Source: Phycisphaerae bacterium
Lineage (GTDB): Bacteria > Planctomycetota > Phycisphaerae > UBA1845 > Fen-1342
Direction of reading: 5' to 3'
Assembly: GCA_016935035.1 (NCBI GenBank)
Contig: JAFGRR010000243.1
Coordinates: 1-13,602, forward strand
Length of the DNA stretch: 13,602 nt
Positions 6,503 through 13,602 of the stretch are shown in pieces. The position numbers and the translations under genes were made by a program. How positions within the stretch are numbered: position 1 is the first letter of the stretch; each line of letters opens with the position of its first letter. The notes beneath the pieces were generated by a model, which saw only the letters and a list, made by a program, of their open reading frames with translations, had not been told where the DNA came from and searched no databases.

Positions 6503-7612
6503 ATGAACAGGCGCCTTCTCTGCACCTTGCTCGCACTCGCGTTCACGGCACCCTTGCTGGCTCAGCCGGCGGGCCGGGGCGGGGGCGGCTTCCGCGGCAA
6601 CCAGGGCAACGCCGACCGCGGCGATCGACCTCAGCGTGGCCGAATGCTCGACCGCCTCACCGAAGAACTTGACCTCTCCGCGGAACAACAGGAGCAGATC
6701 CGACAAATCGCTCAGCAGCACTTCCAGCAAATGCGTGAGAACGCCGATGCCTCCGGCCAGGGCGGCCCCGGTGGTCCCGGTGGTCGATTCGGTGGCAATG
6801 CCGAGGGACGTGAGGCGCTGGCCGACGCCATCTCAGCCGTCCTGAACGAAGACCAGAAAGCGCGCTTTACCGAGATTCGGGAGCGCATGCGTCAGAACGC
6901 CCCGCAGCGTCAGCAGGATCCTCGTCAACTCATCGAAAGCCTCCCCGACGAACTGGAACTGACTGACGAGCAGATGGAGCACTATGACATCATCGCCGAC
7001 AAGATGCGCGAGCAGATGGAAGCTCGGCGTACTCAGTTCGAAGAAATGCGGCCGGTCTTCGAGGAAATGCGCGAGGCACGCCAAAATGGTGACGACGCGC
7101 GGGTCGAAGAGTTGCGGGCGCAGCTCGAAGCCCAGCGACCCCAACGCGGACAGTTGATGCAGGACTTCGCCACCGACCTCGAACAGATCCTCACTCCCGA
7201 GCAGACCGAGAAACTGCACGGCCTGATGCAACAGGGTGGCGGCGAGCGCGGCCAGCGCAGCAACATCGTCACCGACGCACGCACCATGCTTCAGGCGTTC
7301 CAGCGCGTCGGCCTGACCCAGGACCAACAGGCCACCGCCAAGCAGATCACGCAGGACACACAGAAGAAGCTCCGCGAGATCAACCAGAAGGACAGCACCT
7401 CAGTCGAGCAACTCAACAAAGAAACCAAGGCGCAGATCCTCGCCCTGCTCACCGAGAACCAGGCTGAGCGTTTTGAGCAGCTTCTCCAGCGCTCAGCGCG
7501 TCCACAGCGCGGCGATCAGCAGCGTCCCGGCGTGGACCGTCAGCGCGGACAACGCGGGCAGCGCGGACAGCAGCAGGAAGTCGCACCCGCCGAGGAAGAA
7601 GAAACTCCGTAG
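6503..7612 (+). CDS. Exported LTxxQ-repeat (Spy/CpxP-like) protein
   Basis: This 369-residue protein has a clear signal peptide (MNRRLL, hydrophobic core, cleavage likely after Ala20, LLA|QP), so it is exported. A Gly/Arg/Asn-rich stretch follows (residues 22-47). The rest is highly helical and charged, with six LTxxQ-like motifs: LDLSAEQ (56), VLNEDQ (113), LELTDEQ (151), ILTPEQ (229), VGLTQDQ (269) and LLTENQ (315). They fall into three pairs, suggesting a tripled Spy/CpxP-type module. The C-terminus is RGQ-rich with an acidic end. Spy and CpxP are periplasmic chaperones or envelope-stress sensors; a similar role here is inference only. GGAGGA lies 6 bases before the ATG, and a terminator follows about 110 bases downstream. 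It stands alone and is not obviously tied to the hydrogenase. Confidence 0.85.
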   Translation: MNRRLLCTLLALAFTAPLLAQPAGRGGGGFRGNQGNADRGDRPQRGRMLDRLTEELDLSAEQQEQIRQIAQQHFQQMRENADASGQGGPGGPGGRFGGNAEGREALADAISAVLNEDQKARFTEIRERMRQNAPQRQQDPRQLIESLPDELELTDEQMEHYDIIADKMREQMEARRTQFEEMRPVFEEMREARQNGDDARVEELRAQLEAQRPQRGQLMQDFATDLEQILTPEQTEKLHGLMQQGGGERGQRSNIVTDARTMLQAFQRVGLTQDQQATAKQITQDTQKKLREINQKDSTSVEQLNKETKAQILALLTENQAERFEQLLQRSARPQRGDQQRPGVDRQRGQRGQRGQQQEVAPAEEEETP

Positions 7613-7724
7613 TCCGTGCACACGGGGATGGCCCGGCGTCAGGACTCAGCCACTGACAGGGCCATCACCGGTGTCGAACGCCCCGGCGGAACGGTGATCT
7701 GGTCCGTCGGACAGACGATGCGGA

Positions 7725-7771
7725 AAGGACGGCGGCGCGCAAGGGCTTTCGCGACCGCCGTCCTTCATTTT
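7725..7771 (+). terminator. Rho-independent terminator after the LTxxQ-repeat gene
   Basis: AAGGACGGCGG (7725-7735) pairs perfectly with CCGCCGTCCTT (7755-7765) over 11 bases, and a short T-rich tail (CATTTT) follows on the plus strand. It lies between two convergent genes. On the minus strand the tail is only TTT, so it may also weakly stop leftward transcripts from the 9083 gene. The rest of 7613-7850 shows no further feature. Confidence 0.75.
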
Positions 7772-7850
7772 GCGCGGCGAATGCCGCGGGTAACCCAGTT
7801 CGCCACTCGACGAGCGGTGGCACAAGGTTGCGCCCGCTGACACTCGGCCG

Positions 7851-9083
7851 CTACTTCTCCACTTTGTGGTAGCGGGCGAACGGGTCGCCGAAGAGAGCCT
7901 TGCCATCGGCGCCGCGGAACATGTAGTGGTTCGTCCCCCAGCACACGTCGCTGTTACGCAGCCGAAAGTAGCCATCCGCGAAGTAGCTGCCCTTCTCAGG
8001 GTCCAGGTACTCATACAGCGGCGTATGCACCACCGCGAAAACGCCGGTGGACTGCGGCGAGGTCGCGCCGTAATAAGCCACGGTGATCGTGTTCGGCGAG
8101 AAGACCAGCAGGTTGCCGATGCTGCGCGAATAGTCGGCGTCGCCGCGATTGGCGCCGCGGAAGTTGCCGTTGCTGCACCCCGAAGTCGTGATGATATTCG
8201 CGCCGGCCTGGTGGAACTTGTTGAAGTCGAGCCGCGTGCCGGTAACGGCGGCCTGCTCCCAGTAGAAGCCGTCCGGCGCACCGTGTGTTAGCAGATGCAC
8301 GTGCTGATAGCGACCGTTCTGAAGCGCGTCTTCGAGATCCTCCGGCTTGAACTCAGACCCGGGTTCAGGCAGGACAGCGCAGGCCATCTGGCCGTCGACG
8401 CTGTAGACCTTGGCAACGCGTTGACCGGTCGAGCGCATCGCATCGTCCATCAGCACCGTCCACGACTCGGTGATCTCGACGCTGTTGCCGTTGCCGGCAA
8501 TGAAGATCATCCCATCGCGGCCGTCGAGTTCACCGCGATAGTAACGGTCGAGCTTGGCGAGATAGGCCTTCAGCATCGCCACCTGCTCGGCGGGCTTGTT
8601 GGATGGCGGTACCCACCAAGCCGTCCAGATCTCGATCGGGTTCGCCGACCGATCCGTCACGACGCGGTCGAAGAAACCGTTGTTGCGGTCGTCGAACCAC
8701 TGCGAGTCGAAGTCCTCATAGTAATACGGCACGGGCGTGAGGATTTCGGGCGGCTGCGGGACGCCGCGGACGGCGTGCGGAATTGGCCCGATCATGATCG
8801 CGCCAACGACCGGGACATCACTGGCCTGGTACTCTTTCTTGAGCATGGCACGGATGGCTGGCGGGTCCATCTGGTAAAAGCCGGCGACCAGCGGTTTGAA
8901 ATCGACGGGTAGGATGCCGCTGACATGGGCGGCATAGGCATCGAGCCCGTCCTTGATCTCCGGATATACCGCTTCATCCACGACAAAAAAGACACGCGTT
9001 CGTTCGGTTTCCGCCCGTGCGCCGGCCACAAACCAGCTCGACACTCCGGCGGCAATCAACAATACACACAACGTTCGAGTCAT
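7851..9083 (-). CDS. Exported C25 (gingipain-like) clan CD cysteine peptidase
   Basis: The start at ATG 9083 is set by a perfect AAGGAGGT at 9088-9095; a longer frame to 9116 lacks this. The 410-residue product has a signal peptide, with cleavage likely after Ala24 (ARA|ET). The rest fits one caspase-like domain of family C25: GAIMIGPIP (94-102), the YYYEDFD segment (120-126), the catalytic His267 in HVHLLTHG (261-268), the catalytic Cys303 in TTSGCSNG (299-306), and FGDP (398-401) near the C-terminus, a C25 trait. The GRIP-like motif that usually precedes the dyad is not visible. No propeptide, immunoglobulin-like domain or sorting tail is seen. It is probably a secreted or periplasmic protease; substrate unknown. 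Confidence 0.75.
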   Translation of the reverse strand: MTRTLCVLLIAAGVSSWFVAGARAETERTRVFFVVDEAVYPEIKDGLDAYAAHVSGILPVDFKPLVAGFYQMDPPAIRAMLKKEYQASDVPVVGAIMIGPIPHAVRGVPQPPEILTPVPYYYEDFDSQWFDDRNNGFFDRVVTDRSANPIEIWTAWWVPPSNKPAEQVAMLKAYLAKLDRYYRGELDGRDGMIFIAGNGNSVEITESWTVLMDDAMRSTGQRVAKVYSVDGQMACAVLPEPGSEFKPEDLEDALQNGRYQHVHLLTHGAPDGFYWEQAAVTGTRLDFNKFHQAGANIITTSGCSNGNFRGANRGDADYSRSIGNLLVFSPNTITVAYYGATSPQSTGVFAVVHTPLYEYLDPEKGSYFADGYFRLRNSDVCWGTNHYMFRGADGKALFGDPFARYHKVEK

Positions 9084-9211
9084 AACGACCTCCTTCAGTC
9101 TGCCCACAAGCGGCACCGCCGACGGCTACACGTCTCCGGCACGCCGAGGTCACCATTGTTTGGGCAGATGCCGGTCAGGGCAAGCGGGGAATCACGGGGG
9201 CGATATGAAAT

Positions 9212-9247
9212 CCGGCCGGCGCCGTGGTTGGCACGGCGGCCGGCCGG
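9212..9247 (-). terminator. GC-rich hairpin, probable end of the nrdJ operon
   Basis: CCGGCCGGC-GCCGTG (9212-9226) pairs with CACGGC-GGCCGGCCGG (from 9232) with a single-base bulge and a short loop. On the minus strand it begins 32 bases after the stop of the 120-residue gene and is followed by ATTTCAT, a poor T-tract. Position and stem strength suggest termination before the peptidase gene. Confidence 0.5.
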
Positions 9248-9278
9248 TCCGTTGTGTGGCACACGACCGGATGATCGG

Positions 9279-9641
9279 TCAGATCACGAGCGTTTGCAGG
9301 TCGCCGGGAACTGCCATCGGTTCATCCGTGGCGCGCACATATGATGGCAGATCCTGGTATTCCACTCGCTGCAACGTAAACGCCACCTCTCCCCGAGCGA
9401 CGATGATCGCGCTCGCGATCAGGTCCAGGTGTGCCAGCTTGAGCTCGAAGGCGATCCGAGCCACTTCCGGGTTCGAGACGGCCATCGGCAGCGCCACGGT
9501 CGTGCCAGGCAGCCGGCCCCAACTGCCTTCCTCGTCCGTTCGATAACGATAGCCGCCTTCCGCATGCACCCGTGTGTAGACCGACTCATAGTCGGCCGGC
9601 GTGGCATGCGCAAGCTCGAACGTGATGAAGAACCACTCCAT
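9279..9641 (-). CDS. Uncharacterised 120-residue protein downstream of nrdJ
   Basis: The family is not recognised with confidence. The protein is soluble, with no signal peptide or membrane segment. It begins MEWFFITFEL, a likely first beta-strand, followed by an amphipathic helix with DYESVYTRVHAEGG (residues 17-30), then a GSWGRLPGTTVALPM strand (39-53) and a hydrophobic second half. This pattern loosely recalls the ferredoxin-like fold of Cas2/SinR-type small proteins (strand, helix, W-x-LP-TT strand), but no catalytic residue can be assigned and there is no CRISPR array. The ATG is preceded by GGAGG about 9 bases away. It lies 46 bases after the nrdJ stop in the same direction, so it is probably co-transcribed with nrdJ. 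Confidence 0.7.
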   Translation of the reverse strand: MEWFFITFELAHATPADYESVYTRVHAEGGYRYRTDEEGSWGRLPGTTVALPMAVSNPEVARIAFELKLAHLDLIASAIIVARGEVAFTLQRVEYQDLPSYVRATDEPMAVPGDLQTLVI

Positions 9642-9687
9642 GACGCGTGGCCTCCGTGAGGTTTCCGATGCGACGTGCGAATCAGCC

Positions 9688-12510
9688 TCAGCAGGCGGCC
9701 CAGCCGCAGTTGTGACACTTGCGGCAGCCCTCCTGCACCGTCAGCGTGTGACCGCACTCCATGCAAGCCAGCTTGTAGTTGGCCGCCGCGTCACGCGACT
9801 TGGTCGCTGTGATCGAGGACGCTGCCGGGGCCGCTACCGACGCCGTCCCACCGCCATTGCCATTACCCGATCTGGTCGGCTTGGCCTCGATGTTCTGCCA
9901 ACTGAAAAGGTCGGCGTTTTCAATGGTGACGGCGGTGTCGCGGCCCAAGCCGGCGCGCGATGCTGTCGCGCTTTCGCGGCGATTGCCGTTTCCGTTGCGG
10001 CCGCCGCTGGAAAGCAGCGATTTGGAACTGTCGTCGAGCTTGCGATCGACGACGCTGGTGCGTTCGCTGACGTGCTGCGGTGGAGGATTGTCAGCCTCGG
10101 CCGGGTCAACTTCGCCCAGCAACAGAGCGCGCAGGCCAAAGCGTTCCTTGGCGCGCATGTACTTCTTCAGCGCCGCCGCCAGGCCGTCCGGCAACGAGCG
10201 AATACGCCCGGCCTTGGTCGGAATCTGCAGCGAGGAACCGATGCCATCCCACTGTTTGATTAGCGTGACGAGGCTGCCGCCGGCACGCAACCACAATGAT
10301 GCGGTCCGACAGAGGCCTTCGAGGTCGCTCTGGGCCACATCACCGCCCTTGCCCAGTTGCGCGAAGACCTCGAGTTCACGGTCGGTGCGTGGATCAACCG
10401 TGATCTTGACATGCATGTTGCCGAACGGCGTCAGTTGGCGAATCCGCAGACCGCTGACAATCTCGGGCAGATCCCGAGCTTCAATGCGCGGGGGGGTCGC
10501 AGCCTGTTCAGTTTCCGCGGACTTGGCCGGTGCGGGCTTTTCCACGGGTGTGGGCTTCGCGGGTTCGGATTTAGCCAGCGCCATCGGCTGCATCTCGCGG
10601 CAGCCATCGCGATAAACCGTCACGCCCTTGCAACGATATTCGTACGCCAGTTCGTAAATCCGCTCGACATCCTCCACGCTGGCGTCGTGGGGGAAGTTGA
10701 TCGTCTTGCTGATCGACGCGTCACAGTGCTTCTGGAACGCCGCCTGCATGCGCATGTGCCAGTCCGGCGTAATGTCATGCGCACAGACGAAGACGCGTTT
10801 CATGTCAGCGGGGATACCGGCCACTTGCGCCAGGGTCCCATCCTTCGCGACCTGCCGCAACAGTTCATCCGACAGCAGGCCGCGCTGTTCCATCACCGTG
10901 CGGAAGGTCCGGTTGACCTCCAGCAACGGTTTATCTCCATGCTTCTGCCCGCGCAGCACGTTGCGCATGAATGCCAGCGAGAACATCGGCTCGATGCCGC
11001 CAGAGCAATCGGCAATGATGCTGATTGTGCCGGTCGGCGCGATGGTAGTGACGGCGGCGTTCCGCATCATGCGGTTGTGATGCGTCTGCCAGATGCTGCC
11101 GGGCCAATTCTCGAAGCAGCCGCGCTGTTGAGCCAGCTCCTCGCTGGCCTTGTGCCCCTCGTCGTTGATGAACTTCATGAAGCGCTCGCCCCAGGCGATG
11201 CCTTCGTCACTGTTGTATGGCACGCCGAGCATGAAAAGCGCGTCGGCAAACCCCATGATGCCCAGGCCGATCTTACGGTTGCTGCGGCAAATGCGCTCGA
11301 TCTCGGGCAGCGGGTAGTTGTTCGCGTCGATGACGTTGTCCAGGAAGCGAATCGCCGTTCGAATCACCGAACGCAGCTTGTCCCAGTCAACCTCGGCCTG
11401 GGACGTGCAGGCGTCGCGCACGAACTTCCCTAGGTTCACGCTGCCGAGATTGCACGCCTCGAACGGCAACAGCGGCTGCTCGCCGCATGGGTTGGTCGCC
11501 TCGATGCGGCCGATCTGTGGCGTCGGGTTGTCCTCGTTGATGCGGTCGATGAAAACGACGCCCGGCTCGCCGGTCTGCCAGGCGTTGCGCGTGATGATCC
11601 GCCACACGTCGTGCTTGGTATAGACCTTGCCTCGCAGCTCCTCGGGCAGCGGCCCGGTGAGCCGCGGCGTCGCGAAGTAGCGCTGCGGCGCATTTGGCGC
11701 GACGGCCTCGACACAATCGATCTCGACCAGGTCACGAATGTTGGAGTTCTTGACGTCGATGTCGCGCGGAATGACGAAAGCCTTGCCGTTGCGGGGATTG
11801 CGCACGACGAGCGGCGACTGCGGATCAGCCCGCAACTCATCCATCCAGGCATCCGTGATCTTGACGGAGATGTTGTAGTTCGTGAACTGTGTCAGATCCT
11901 GCTTCGCGGAGAGAAACTTCAGGATGTCGGGATGATGAATGTACATCATGCCCATGTTGGCGCCACGGCGAAACGCCCCCTGCTGGATGGCGTTGGTCGC
12001 CTCGCTGAAGGCACGCCAGAAGGTGATCGGGCCACTGGTGGTTCCACCACTCGAATTGATGTAGTCGCCGGTCGGGCGCAGCTCATCGAAGGCGAAACCG
12101 GTGCCGCCGCCGGCCTTCTGGATTAGCGCGGTGTGCTTAATGCTGTTGAAAATGTCAATGACGGAATCACGCACCGGCAGCACAAAGCACGCGGATAGCA
12201 TGCCCATCTCCCGGCCGGCGTTCATGAGCGTCGGCGAGTTCGGCATGAAACCACCGCTGGCCATCAGCCCATAGAACGCGCCTGCCCACTGGTCGCGTTC
12301 GCGCGTACTCGCGCCATAGCCAACTTCGACATCTGCGATGGTTGAGGCGACGCGGCGGAACAGGTCGGCTGGCACCTCCGTACACTCGCCGGACTCATCC
12401 TTCTTGAGGTAGCGCGCCTCTAGTACCTTGCGCCCGTTCTCGGTCAGATGTGGTGCCGAAAACATACCGTCCTCTCGTGAAACCGGGCTTCCAAATGATG
12501 GCGCGGGCAT
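9688..12510 (-). CDS. nrdJ: NrdJ, adenosylcobalamin-dependent (class II) ribonucleotide reductase
   Basis: The 940-residue enzyme reduces ribonucleotides to deoxyribonucleotides using a radical from coenzyme B12. The barrel carries NPCGEQPL with Asn340, radical Cys342 and Glu344; the redox pair is Cys108 (SACFV) and Cys353 (EACNLGS); the phosphate-binding PTGT lies around 492-495. A Pro/Ala-rich linker (645-680) leads to a TSCPD-type domain (about 680-800). A second low-complexity Ser/Gly/Asn linker leads to a C-terminal cysteine cluster, C916, C919, C929, C932, C935 and final C940 (CGWAAC). No ATP-cone is seen. ATG 12510 has AAGGAG 10 bases upstream; ATG 12465, also with a ribosome site, would remove 15 residues. 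The frame opens to 12660, but that codon lies within the promoter, so it is not used. Confidence 0.95.
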   Translation of the reverse strand: MPAPSFGSPVSREDGMFSAPHLTENGRKVLEARYLKKDESGECTEVPADLFRRVASTIADVEVGYGASTRERDQWAGAFYGLMASGGFMPNSPTLMNAGREMGMLSACFVLPVRDSVIDIFNSIKHTALIQKAGGGTGFAFDELRPTGDYINSSGGTTSGPITFWRAFSEATNAIQQGAFRRGANMGMMYIHHPDILKFLSAKQDLTQFTNYNISVKITDAWMDELRADPQSPLVVRNPRNGKAFVIPRDIDVKNSNIRDLVEIDCVEAVAPNAPQRYFATPRLTGPLPEELRGKVYTKHDVWRIITRNAWQTGEPGVVFIDRINEDNPTPQIGRIEATNPCGEQPLLPFEACNLGSVNLGKFVRDACTSQAEVDWDKLRSVIRTAIRFLDNVIDANNYPLPEIERICRSNRKIGLGIMGFADALFMLGVPYNSDEGIAWGERFMKFINDEGHKASEELAQQRGCFENWPGSIWQTHHNRMMRNAAVTTIAPTGTISIIADCSGGIEPMFSLAFMRNVLRGQKHGDKPLLEVNRTFRTVMEQRGLLSDELLRQVAKDGTLAQVAGIPADMKRVFVCAHDITPDWHMRMQAAFQKHCDASISKTINFPHDASVEDVERIYELAYEYRCKGVTVYRDGCREMQPMALAKSEPAKPTPVEKPAPAKSAETEQAATPPRIEARDLPEIVSGLRIRQLTPFGNMHVKITVDPRTDRELEVFAQLGKGGDVAQSDLEGLCRTASLWLRAGGSLVTLIKQWDGIGSSLQIPTKAGRIRSLPDGLAAALKKYMRAKERFGLRALLLGEVDPAEADNPPPQHVSERTSVVDRKLDDSSKSLLSSGGRNGNGNRRESATASRAGLGRDTAVTIENADLFSWQNIEAKPTRSGNGNGGGTASVAAPAASSITATKSRDAAANYKLACMECGHTLTVQEGCRKCHNCGWAAC

Positions 12511-12622
12511 CCTGAAGAACTCCTTTTCTTCTCCTGCGGCGTGCGTACCAATAGCTGGGCAGAATCGCTCCGAAACGGCTCCCTGAACCGTCTCGATCGG
12601 CGGCCGAGCGGCCTTATGTGTG

Positions 12623-12638
12623 AACCCAGTTGTTGTGC
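12623..12638 (-). promoter_or_regulatory. Second, degenerate NrdR-box-like site
   Basis: On the minus strand this reads GCACAACAACTGGGTT. It keeps the CACAA half of the NrdR consensus but the other half is weak (about 9 of 16 positions). Its centre is exactly 32 bases from the centre of the better box, the spacing expected of paired NrdR sites, and it covers the start of the predicted nrdJ transcript. Confidence 0.4.
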
Positions 12639-12648
12639 GGCAACCATT

Positions 12649-12677
12649 AGGATAGCACAAGATATTGTGGCGGTCAA
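12649..12677 (-). promoter_or_regulatory. Sigma-70-type promoter of nrdJ
   Basis: On the minus strand, TTGACC (12677-12672) and TATCCT (12654-12649) are separated by exactly 17 bases. Transcription would start near 12642, giving a leader of about 130 bases to ATG 12510. The leader shows no recognisable B12 riboswitch. The spacer contains the NrdR-like box. Confidence 0.65.
12655..12670. promoter_or_regulatory. nrdR box: NrdR box in the nrdJ promoter spacer
   Basis: On the minus strand the site is CCACAATATCTTGTGC. It matches the NrdR-box consensus (roughly ACACWATATATWGTGT) at about 13 of 16 positions and is an inverted repeat CACAA-N4-TTGTG. It fills nearly the whole gap between the -35 and -10, so binding by the nucleotide-sensing repressor NrdR should block transcription. 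The nrdR gene is not in the window. Confidence 0.6.
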
Positions 12678-12748
12678 TTCGTTATCGGCAACAAATGCGA
12701 TTAGACGTAAGTCGATATATAGTAGCGATTTGCAGCCACCCACCCCAG

Positions 12749-12765
12749 TACCACAACATGTGGTA
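12749..12765. promoter_or_regulatory. 17-base perfect dyad between divergent promoters
   Basis: TACCACA (12749-12755), spacer ACA, TGTGGTA (12759-12765) form a perfect inverted repeat in an AT-richer stretch between the leftward nrdJ promoter and the rightward promoter at 12798. The odd-length centre makes it unlike an NrdR box. It has the size and symmetry of a dimeric regulator site; the regulator is unknown. Confidence 0.4.
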
Positions 12766-12789
12766 TGCTTAGTGGTTTATCCCCTCTCA

Positions 12790-12807
12790 TGACACCCTTG
12801 ACACCCT
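12790..12807 (+). repeat. Tandem direct repeat of TGACACCCT
   Basis: The 9-mer TGACACCCT occurs twice head to tail (12790-12798 and 12799-12807), and the second copy contributes to the TTGACA -35 element. It may be an activator or repressor site for the rightward promoter. Confidence 0.45.
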
Positions 12808-12826
12808 AACATATTCCAATTATTAA
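12798..12826 (+). promoter_or_regulatory. Sigma-70-type promoter for the right-edge gene
   Basis: TTGACA at 12798-12803, exactly 17 bases, then TATTAA at 12821-12826. The -35 is perfect and the -10 good. Transcription would begin near 12833 and read into the ATG at 12982 with a leader of about 150 bases, in which I see no recognisable structure. Confidence 0.6.
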
Positions 12827-12981
12827 GATGTAAACAGCGGAGCGACAGGCACCTTCGGGATTCCGGTGATGCAGTTGACAACAGTAATCGCTGCGCCCCC
12901 CTGTACGAACCGTGCCCGGTCCGCGATCATGGCGATATAGCCTGTCAGCGATCCGCATCGCGCTTTCTGGAGATTGTCGAA

Positions 12982-13602
12982 ATGCCTGCCCGCAATCTAA
13001 TCTCGATTGTCGTGCTTTCAGCCGCCCTCTTCGCCACGCTCGCGCCGGCCTACGCACAAACGACCGCTTCCCGCGCCGAGGATACCCCAGATGGCGCCAC
13101 ACTGCTTCAGGATTCGCTCAACGAGTGTGAGGCGACGATCAAAGACCTCGATGCCGAGATCAGCGAGTTGCGCACCGCCGTCCAGGCCGATGATCCATCA
13201 CCACAGGATTCCATCACCTACAACGCCCAGCGTCTGAAGCTGGCCGGGCTGGTCGCGGAGCGCGCCTGTCTGGACCACAACCGTGAGACACTGAAGCTGG
13301 CACTGCGCTGGCACGCCGGCGAGCGTGAGCTTCAGCACGACCTTGCTTGGCGTCTGATGGTGGCGAACCTCGAAAACACGGAAGAGGAGCTGGCCCAGGT
13401 CGCCGATGGACCGCAAACGAACCCGGAACACCCGGTCTCCATCTGGCAGGCGGCGTTTCTCGAAGTCGTGCCCACACCGGTCTGGGCCTCGTCCGGGGGC
13501 CGCTCGCGTGATACCGCAACACGCGTTCAGCCAAGTAACCGCGGCAGCACGCGCCAAGGCAGCGGCTACGGCCGATCGGGGCGACCAACACAGGATCGTG
13601 AC
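12982..13602 (+). CDS. Exported coiled-coil protein of unknown function (partial)
   Basis: The frame is open for 207 codons to the right edge with no stop, so the C-terminus is missing. The first 25 residues are a signal peptide (MPARNLISIVVL and a hydrophobic core; cleavage likely after AYA|QT). Residues 38-65 (LLQDSLNECEATIKDLDAEISELRTAV) have coiled-coil spacing, followed by a charged helical region to about residue 150. After a VSIWQAAFLEVV segment the tail becomes Ser/Gly/Arg-rich and probably disordered. GGAG lies about 10 bases before the ATG, and a good promoter is found at 12798. The family is not recognised; a structural or envelope role is only a guess. Confidence 0.65.
   Translation, partial: MPARNLISIVVLSAALFATLAPAYAQTTASRAEDTPDGATLLQDSLNECEATIKDLDAEISELRTAVQADDPSPQDSITYNAQRLKLAGLVAERACLDHNRETLKLALRWHAGERELQHDLAWRLMVANLENTEEELAQVADGPQTNPEHPVSIWQAAFLEVVPTPVWASSGGRSRDTATRVQPSNRGSTRQGSGYGRSGRPTQDRD

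Noticed and set aside
6230..6730. Minus-strand 166-codon open frame ending 25 bases before the orphan terminator
   Set aside because: It overlaps the start of the signal-peptide gene at 6503 in antisense, and its translation is rich in Arg/Ser/Pro with no recognisable domain. It looks like GC-rich shadow coding.
9100..9167. Inverted repeat CTGCCCA ... TGGGCAG upstream of the C25-like gene
   Set aside because: The arms are short and separated by more than 50 bases, so it is probably chance.
12511..12660. Upstream extension of nrdJ to an ATG at 12660
   Set aside because: That codon lies inside the predicted promoter spacer, upstream of the likely start of transcription, and the 50 extra residues do not resemble NrdJ proteins.
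12710..12725. Another NrdR-like site (core CGATATATAG)
   Set aside because: Only the AT-rich core fits; the outer half-sites fail and the distance from the main box (55 bases) is not the usual pairing distance.
12875..12903. Second TTGACA (12875-12880) as an alternative promoter for the right-edge gene
   Set aside because: No acceptable -10 lies 16-18 bases downstream; the 12798 promoter is far better.

Overview
The window is GC-rich chromosomal DNA from a bacterium that carries an NAD-linked [NiFe] hydrogenase and makes deoxynucleotides with a B12-dependent ribonucleotide reductase. The secreted proteins (a glycine/arginine-rich LTxxQ-repeat protein, a gingipain-like C25 protein and small exported proteins of unknown function) recall Planctomycetota and related lineages. 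That is an impression from protein style, not a phylogenetic result.

Left part (1-5899, all minus strand, transcribed right to left): hypC, hypD, hypE, hypA and hypB, a 270-base gap, then hoxF and the start of hoxU, which runs off the left edge. HypCDEAB build and insert the Ni-Fe(CN)2CO centre. HypF, which supplies the cyanide ligands, is not in the window. HoxF and HoxU form the NADH-oxidising diaphorase half of a group 3d soluble hydrogenase. The hydrogenase half (hoxY, hoxH) is expected beyond the left edge. hypD/hypE and hypA/hypB overlap as GTGA, and four of the five hyp genes use GTG starts. A well-formed sigma-54 (-24/-12) promoter lies 88 bases upstream of hypC, with repeated half-sites and a distant dyad behind it.

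Middle part (5900-9278): a 603-base intergenic stretch holds the sigma-54 promoter, candidate enhancer elements, and an orphan intrinsic terminator on the minus strand preceded by CTC repeats. Next is a plus-strand exported LTxxQ-repeat protein with its own terminator, which faces a minus-strand exported C25-like (clan CD) cysteine peptidase.

Right part (9279-13602): nrdJ (class II ribonucleotide reductase, minus strand) is followed by a 120-residue gene of unknown function and a GC-rich hairpin. Upstream of nrdJ is a minus-strand promoter with a 17-base spacer that is almost entirely an NrdR-box-like palindrome; a weaker second box lies 32 bases away. This fits NrdR repression. Divergent from it, a TTGACA-17-TATTAA promoter reads into a plus-strand exported coiled-coil protein cut by the right edge. 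No CRISPR array, insertion sequence, tRNA or rRNA was seen. No clearly undescribed multi-gene system is evident; the novelty lies in the regulatory regions and small uncharacterised genes.
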